From an uncultured Sulfitobacter sp. (GTDB taxonomy: Bacteria > Pseudomonadota > Alphaproteobacteria > Rhodobacterales > Rhodobacteraceae): a DNA stretch of 10,040 nt. The translations under genes and the position numbers were made by a program. Positions within the stretch are counted from its first letter, which is position 1. The number at the start of each line of letters is the position of its first letter. The notes under the pieces are model-generated. The model had not been told where the DNA came from, made no database searches, and saw only the letters and a program-made list of their open reading frames with translations. The stretch is from the NCBI GenBank assembly GCA_937923365.1, contig CALAIJ010000188.1, positions 1-10,040 of the forward strand. The letters are read 5' to 3'. Of the stretch, positions 6,650-10,040 are shown in pieces.

Positions 6650-7207
6650 GTGGACGACACGCAAACCCTTCCCGATCTTGGCCCTGACGCCAGCTTGTTG
6701 CTGGTGGACGATGATGAACCGTTTCTGCGCCGGTTAGCAAAAGCCATGGAAAAGCGCGGCTTTTCTGTGGAGACCGCCGGGTCGGTTGTTGCCGGCAAAG
6801 CCATCGCGACAGCACGCCCTGCCGCCTATGCCGTGATTGATCTGCGGCTGGAGGACGGTAACGGGCTCGACGTGGTCGAGGTGCTGCGGGAAAAGCGGCC
6901 CGATGCACGGATCGTGGTTTTGACAGGATACGGTGCGATTGCGACAGCCGTGGCCGCGGTCAAGATTGGGGCTACGGATTACCTATCAAAGCCTGCGGAC
7001 GCCAATGCGATTGTGCAGGCCTTGCTGACCACGGGCAGCGACCTGCCGCCACCGCCAGAGAACCCGATGTCTGCCGACCGCGTGCGTTGGGAACACATCC
7101 AGCGGGTCTATGAGCTCTGCGACCGCAATGTCAGCGAAACAGCGCGGCGACTGAACATGCACCGCCGCACATTACAGCGGATTTTGGCAAAGCGGTCCCC
7201 TCAGTAA
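6650..7207 (+). CDS. regA: Redox response regulator RegA (PrrA/ActR family)
   Basis: 185-residue response regulator, partner of RegB. Receiver domain at about 15-125: acidic pocket LLVDDDEPF (Asp20-Asp22), phosphoacceptor Asp64 in VIDLRLEDGNGLD, Thr92 in LTGYGA and Lys114 in SKPAD. A four-proline hinge (133-136) leads to the strictly conserved C-terminal module, whose Fis-type helix-turn-helix covers about 158-182 (VSETARRLNMHRRTLQRILAKR). Length and sequence are those of the RegA family. The start is GTG 6650, with AAGG 9 nt upstream; no ATG is available before the receiver domain. It activates or represses many redox-dependent operons. In Rhodobacter, regA is followed by hvrA and then ahcY; here no hvrA follows. 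Confidence 0.97.
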   Translation: MDDTQTLPDLGPDASLLLVDDDEPFLRRLAKAMEKRGFSVETAGSVVAGKAIATARPAAYAVIDLRLEDGNGLDVVEVLREKRPDARIVVLTGYGAIATAVAAVKIGATDYLSKPADANAIVQALLTTGSDLPPPPENPMSADRVRWEHIQRVYELCDRNVSETARRLNMHRRTLQRILAKRSPQ

Positions 7208-7269
7208 CGGCTGTAACTGAGTGGGCTCTGCCTTGTCGTTATTCTTTGACGTGGGGTTGATCCGAAGGA

Positions 7270-7292
7270 GCGGCTTTGCCGCATTCTTTTTT
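7270..7292 (+). terminator. Rho-independent terminator after regA
   Basis: A GCGGC-TTT-GCCGC hairpin (7270-7282) is followed by ATTCTTTTTT (7283-7292), 62 bp after the regA stop. The stem is short (5 bp) but all GC-type pairs with a tight loop and a good T run. It lies in the 131-bp convergent gap between regA and the GNAT gene. On the minus strand the hairpin is not followed by a T run, so it would serve regA only. Confidence 0.55.
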
Positions 7293-7338
7293 GAAGATTG
7301 GCTGCGGGTCTCACCATCCCAGAGGAACGTCGAGGGCT

Positions 7339-7824
7339 TTACAGATCGTAGCGTTTCAGGATTTTTGTGACCGCTGTGCCATCCGCCATCACGTAGTCTT
7401 CGATTTTGCCGTAGTCCTGAAAGCCGCGGCTTTGGTAGTAAATCAACCCGCCCTCGTTATCCGCGCGGATGTTGGCGTTGATCCAGATATAGCCCAGGCT
7501 TTTTGCGGCCTTTCGTGTGGCCTCGAACAGGGCTGAGCCGATGCCAAGGCCCGTGCGGCCCACCTGAACGAAAGTGGATATTTCTGCCGCTTCGGGCGGG
7601 AGGTAATCGCTACACGTAATCCATTGAAACCCGACAACCCGCTCTGCGTCATCAAGCGCCACACGCCACGCACTTTTGTCAGGTTCCTCAGCGATCAGTT
7701 CAGCAATCTGTGCGGCAGTCACAGAGGACGTGCGGGCGGTGGTGCCGCCGATCTCGATAATCTCGTTCAGCAGTCGCGCCATGTCAGCGGTATCCAAGGC
7801 AATGGGGGGCCGGACCGTAATCAC
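7339..7824 (-). CDS. GNAT-family N-acetyltransferase
   Basis: 161-residue single-domain GNAT acetyltransferase. The acetyl-CoA pyrophosphate loop is the segment FVQVGRTGLGIGSALF (85-100), fitting Q/RxxGxG/A. It is followed by the amphipathic helix EATRKAAKSLG and the motif-B region NEGGLIYYQSRGF (123-135), which usually supports CoA binding. The early segment WRVALDDAERVVGFQWI is the antiparallel core. Overall it resembles PhnO/L-amino-acid-acetyltransferase-like members, but the substrate cannot be told. It starts at GTG 7824, overlapping the stop of the HD gene by 4 bp (GTGA), so the two are translationally coupled. Confidence 0.85.
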   Translation of the reverse strand: MITVRPPIALDTADMARLLNEIIEIGGTTARTSSVTAAQIAELIAEEPDKSAWRVALDDAERVVGFQWITCSDYLPPEAAEISTFVQVGRTGLGIGSALFEATRKAAKSLGYIWINANIRADNEGGLIYYQSRGFQDYGKIEDYVMADGTAVTKILKRYDL

Positions 7825-8429
7825 GTCATTTGCGCCAGTAACGCGTCGTGACGTGCGGTAAAAGAGGTGCGCGTTTCAAGCGGGGGGCGCAGCACGATTG
7901 TCAGGCCTTCGGTTAGGCTACGATCAGGTTTGCCAAAGAACTTGGAGGCCTCGTCCTCGGAAAAGCCTGCGATCTGGGTGGCCTCCATCCAAGCGCTGAC
8001 TTTGTCCGCTTTTTTGATCTGTTTCTTGATTGCCGTAGGGATCGCCGCGGGCAGGCCAAAGCGGATGTGAATGGCTGCCGTCAACCGATCATCCAACGCA
8101 CTATAGTCGGGGCCAACAGCAGATTTAACCGGAGAGATCATATCGCCGATGACATATTCCGGCGCGTCATGGAGCAGGGCGGCCAGCCGCCACTTGGGCG
8201 CCGCCTTGGGATCAATCCGGCCATAAAGGGTTTCAACCAGCAGCGAATGCTCAGCGACGGAATAGGCAAAGTCGCCTTTGGTCTGACCGTTCCAGCGCGC
8301 GACAAAGGCAAGCCCGTGGGCGATGTCTTCGACCTCTATGTCTACAGGGGTCGGGTCCAGCAGATCCAGCCGCCGACCCGAAAGCATCCGTTGCCATGCG
8401 CGTGGCGGCGCTTTGCGACCTGTTGCCAT
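7821..8429 (-). CDS. HD-domain phosphohydrolase (YfbR/COG1896-like)
   Basis: 202 residues from the preferred ATG 8429, which has AAGGGG at suitable distance; the GTG three codons upstream (8438) sits too close to that ribosome site. HD-fold metal-binding residues are visible: His38 in EDIAHGLAFVARWNG, AEHSLLV (His61), LLHDAPEYVIGDMISPVK (His87-Asp88) and Asp142 in KKADKVSAW. This order is that of bacterial and phage-type HD hydrolases related to the 5'-deoxynucleotidase YfbR, so nucleotide dephosphorylation in the cytoplasm is a fair guess, not a demonstrated activity. It is the first gene of a two-gene unit with the GNAT enzyme. The 196-bp gap upstream separates it from a divergent secreted-protein gene and contains a 7-bp inverted repeat (8462-8468 with 8500-8506). 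Confidence 0.85.
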   Translation of the reverse strand: MATGRKAPPRAWQRMLSGRRLDLLDPTPVDIEVEDIAHGLAFVARWNGQTKGDFAYSVAEHSLLVETLYGRIDPKAAPKWRLAALLHDAPEYVIGDMISPVKSAVGPDYSALDDRLTAAIHIRFGLPAAIPTAIKKQIKKADKVSAWMEATQIAGFSEDEASKFFGKPDRSLTEGLTIVLRPPLETRTSFTARHDALLAQMT

Positions 8430-8625
8430 AATACCCACCCCTTAGATACGCGCCCTTTTGTCGCCACATTTGTAGCGCAGCCTTTTCATCAGATCGGCCT
8501 GTGGCGGTGCATCGAAACTAATCGTTGCCGCGATGTGACCGCAAGGCAGATCTTGGTCGACCGGGGGGGCGTGTCCCTACGGTTGCGTCCTTTCCGTCAT
8601 AGCGAAGATGAAAAGGAGAAACGTC

Positions 8626-8940
8626 ATGCACAGACACTTTGCTACACTCGCCCTTACCGCAGGTATGGCGATTACATCTGCACCAGCATGGGCCGCCCAA
8701 TGCGCCAAGCGCGATATGGTGGTCGAGAAACTTCAGAACAAGTATTCCGAGCAGCTGACCGCAGGCGGTCTGCACAGTGCGCGCAATAATTCCGCGATGG
8801 TCGAGGTCTGGGCCTCACCCGAGACAGGCACGTTCACCGTGATGCTGACAAATGCCAATGGCGTATCGTGTATCATGGCAAGCGGGACCGATTGGTTTGC
8901 TGCCGAACCCGCTGTCAAACCCAAAGGTACGGCAAGCTAA
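8626..8940 (+). CDS. Small secreted two-cysteine protein (paralog 1), function unknown
   Basis: 104 residues, function not recognised. A Sec signal peptide is clear: HRHFATLAL then a hydrophobic run ending APAWA, with likely cleavage after Ala23. The mature protein is about 81 residues with Cys26 and Cys82, which could form a disulfide. There is no lipobox. The C-terminal core VWASPETGTFTVMLTNANG...SC...W (61-90) aligns without gaps to the next gene's product. ATG 8626 is chosen because AAGGAG lies 7 nt upstream; an in-frame ATG six codons earlier lacks a ribosome site and overlaps it. A periplasmic or exported role is likely from the signal peptide only. Confidence 0.75.
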   Translation: MHRHFATLALTAGMAITSAPAWAAQCAKRDMVVEKLQNKYSEQLTAGGLHSARNNSAMVEVWASPETGTFTVMLTNANGVSCIMASGTDWFAAEPAVKPKGTAS

Positions 8941-8997
8941 TTCCCCCGCAAGATAGCGGTGTTTCCTCAAGCTTTCCGATAGGGCACTGATTTTGTG

Positions 8998-9022
8998 GGA
9001 ACAAATTTTACGGCTGTTGGTT
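8998..9022 (+). promoter_or_regulatory. Possible ECF-sigma-type promoter before the second secreted-protein gene
   Basis: GGAAC (8998-9002) is followed after 16 nt by GGTT (9019-9022), close to the GGAAC-N16/17-CGTT pattern of alphaproteobacterial EcfG-type stress promoters. Transcription would start about 15-20 nt before ATG 9044, leaving room for the AAGGAG at 9032-9037. The match is short, and many Rhodobacterales are thought to lack the EcfG pathway, so this is only a candidate. Confidence 0.18.
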
Positions 9023-9043
9023 GTCTCTGCGAAGGAGATGATG

Positions 9044-9343
9044 ATGACACCCGTACTCAAGACCCTAGCCCTTGGTCTGACCTTTAGTGGTTTGGCTGTT
9101 GCAGCACAGGCGCAGGATGTTTGCATCCCCGCCGGCGAGATGCGCGCTGCGTTGCTTGAATGGCACGCAGAACGGCCATTGCCCGGCCAGGAAGGGCAGG
9201 CACGCCAGCTTTGGGTATCCGACCGAACAGGGTCCTGGACAATGATCAATTTCAAGTCGACCGGCACAGCATGCGTCACCGCGCAGGGCCGGAACTGGAC
9301 GCCCGGTTTGGGCAAAGAGGATATTCTCGCGGCGCTTCAATAG
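9044..9343 (+). CDS. Small secreted two-cysteine protein (paralog 2), function unknown
   Basis: 99 residues. Signal peptide with Lys6, hydrophobic core LALGLTFSGLAVA and an AQA cleavage site (after Ala23). The mature chain has Cys27 and Cys77, spaced like the pair in the preceding protein. Core LWVSDRTGSWTMINF...GTACVTAQGRNW (56-85) shares 10 identities in 30 ungapped positions with paralog 1, including the Trp at each end and the central Cys. Three consecutive ATG codons (9038, 9041, 9044) follow AAGGAG at 9032-9037; 9044 gives the best 6-nt spacing, 9041 is possible. It ends 92 bp before ahcY, with no clear terminator between, so some readthrough into ahcY is possible. Function unknown. Confidence 0.75.
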   Translation: MTPVLKTLALGLTFSGLAVAAQAQDVCIPAGEMRAALLEWHAERPLPGQEGQARQLWVSDRTGSWTMINFKSTGTACVTAQGRNWTPGLGKEDILAALQ

Positions 9344-9346
9344 GCG

Positions 9347-9435
9347 TCAAAACGTCCCTGAAACCCTATGGGCATTGAGAAACCATCAGAGCAGTGCTAG
9401 GTGGCACCCAAACATCGTTTTGAGTGAGGTGCCAC
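9347..9435 (+). promoter_or_regulatory. Structured ahcY leader: SD-sequestering hairpin with possible pseudoknot
   Basis: GTGGCACC (9401-9408) and GGTGCCAC (9428-9435) are perfect 8-bp reverse complements. The right arm ends on the base before the ahcY ATG and includes the last bases of the GAGG ribosome site (9426-9429), so folding would block initiation. Within the 19-nt loop, CGTTTTGA (9416-9423) is the exact reverse complement of TCAAAACG (9347-9354), giving an A-B-A'-B' order, the topology of an H-type pseudoknot. GTGC (9394-9397) could pair with GCAC (9404-9407) and would free the ribosome site. I could not match it to the SAH, SAM-II or SAM/SAH riboswitch sequences I know. It could instead be a protein-binding operator. 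Confidence 0.4.
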
Positions 9436-10040
9436 ATGGCCAACGACTATATTGTAAAAGACATCAATCTTGCCGCATTCGGCCGCAAGGAACTGGATAT
9501 TGCCGAGACAGAAATGCCCGGTCTGATGTCCTGCCGCGAAGAGTTCGGCAAAAGCAAACCGCTTAAGGGCGCGCGCATCGTTGGCTCATTGCACATGACC
9601 ATCCAGACCGCTGTTCTGATCGAAACACTGGTAGAGCTGGGCGCCGATGTGCGCTGGGCCTCGTGCAACATCTTCTCCACTCAGGACCACGCGGCAGCCG
9701 CGATTGCAGAAGGCGGCACGCCCGTATTCGCGATCAAAGGCCAGAGCCTTGAAGAGCACTGGGACTACCTCGACAAATCCTTCATGTTCCCCGAAGGCGC
9801 GAACATGATCCTCGACGATGGTGGTGATGCCACGCTTTACGTTCTGCTGGGTGCCCGCGCCGAAGCTGGCGAAGATATCATCCCCGTCCCACAGTCCGAG
9901 GAAGAAGAAGCGATCAAGAAGCAGATCGCCAAGCGCATGAAAGAGAGCCCCGGTTGGTTCACCAAGACGCGCGATGACATCATGGGTGTCTCGGAAGAGA
10001 CTACAACAGGCGTGCACCGTTTGTACGAACTGCACAAGAA
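9436..10040 (+). CDS. ahcY: Adenosylhomocysteinase (S-adenosyl-L-homocysteine hydrolase), N-terminal part
   Basis: The first 201 residues are present; the gene runs off the right edge. AhcY is a cytosolic NAD-dependent enzyme that splits S-adenosylhomocysteine, the inhibitory by-product of SAM methylations, into adenosine and homocysteine. Visible substrate-site blocks: [16 protein letters not shown] (50-65, His53), [13 protein letters not shown] (78-90), LDDGGDATL (126-134) and [14 protein letters not shown] (184-197). The lysine-rich insertion around 150-180 ([22 protein letters not shown]) is the roughly 40-residue segment found in many bacterial and plant enzymes. The NAD-binding domain is beyond the window. 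ATG 9436 follows GAGG at 6 nt, within the leader hairpin. The gene lies in the regA neighbourhood, as known in Rhodobacter. Confidence 0.97.
   Translation, partial: MANDYIVKDINLAAFGRKELDIAETEMPGLMSCREEFGKSKPLKGARIVGSLHMTIQTAVLIETLVELGADVRWASCNIFSTQDHAAAAIAEGGTPVFAIKGQSLEEHWDYLDKSFMFPEGANMILDDGGDATLYVLLGARAEAGEDIIPVPQSEEEEAIKKQIAKRMKESPGWFTKTRDDIMGVSEETTTGVHRLYELHK

Noticed and set aside
8462..8506. 7-bp inverted repeat CGCCACA / TGTGGCG in the HD/secreted-protein gap
   Set aside because: A 31-nt loop and a repeat of this length are expected by chance, and there is no associated T run or operator spacing.
9344..9435. Known SAH, SAM-II or SAM/SAH riboswitch in front of ahcY
   Set aside because: The conserved sequence blocks of these classes, as I recall them, are not present; only the gene context fits. 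A covariance-model search would settle it.
1..10040. Mobile elements, phage genes, CRISPR arrays, tRNA or rRNA genes
   Set aside because: No transposase or integrase motifs, terminal repeats, regularly spaced repeats or RNA-gene signatures were seen on either strand.

Overview
The window looks like chromosomal DNA from an alphaproteobacterium of the Rhodobacterales, most probably the marine Roseobacter group. The basis is a complete RegB/SenC/RegA redox-response locus with near-canonical sequence motifs, an alphaproteobacterial-type AddB, an AhcY with the long acidic/basic insertion, and a TTAA-N7-TTAAC CtrA-type site. Base composition is GC-rich and even. I see no mobile element, CRISPR array, tRNA or rRNA.

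Region 1 (1-4500, all minus strand) reads as one operon in the order PAS protein, tsaE, amgK, murU, addB (addB runs off the left edge). Joints are tight: 41 bp, then a TGATG stop/start, a 25-bp overlap and an 8-bp overlap. It combines a membrane-anchored multi-PAS signalling protein with no kinase domain, the ATPase of the t6A tRNA-modification system, two enzymes that salvage MurNAc to UDP-MurNAc, and a subunit of the AddAB recombination nuclease. A CtrA-type box lies 47-61 bp upstream of the first gene.

Region 2 (4497-7292) is the redox two-component locus. regB (sensor kinase, minus) diverges from senC and regA (plus). senC encodes a SCO1-type copper chaperone for cytochrome oxidase and regA the response regulator. 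A possible extra promoter with two dyads precedes regA, and an intrinsic-terminator-like hairpin follows it.

Region 3 (7339-9343) is an accessory-looking stretch. It holds a minus-strand HD-phosphohydrolase/GNAT acetyltransferase pair joined by a GTGA overlap, then two plus-strand genes for small secreted proteins. These two share an ungapped C-terminal core with one conserved cysteine and look like diverged tandem paralogs.

Region 4 (9344-10040) is the start of ahcY (S-adenosylhomocysteine hydrolase). Its 92-bp leader can fold a perfect 8-bp hairpin over the Shine-Dalgarno sequence, and the hairpin loop can pair with a second upstream 8-mer, giving a pseudoknot-like arrangement.

The points most worth a second look are: the PAS-only protein, which seems to occupy the position of the cell-cycle gene divL and has a CtrA-type site in front; the ahcY leader; and the tandem secreted paralogs.
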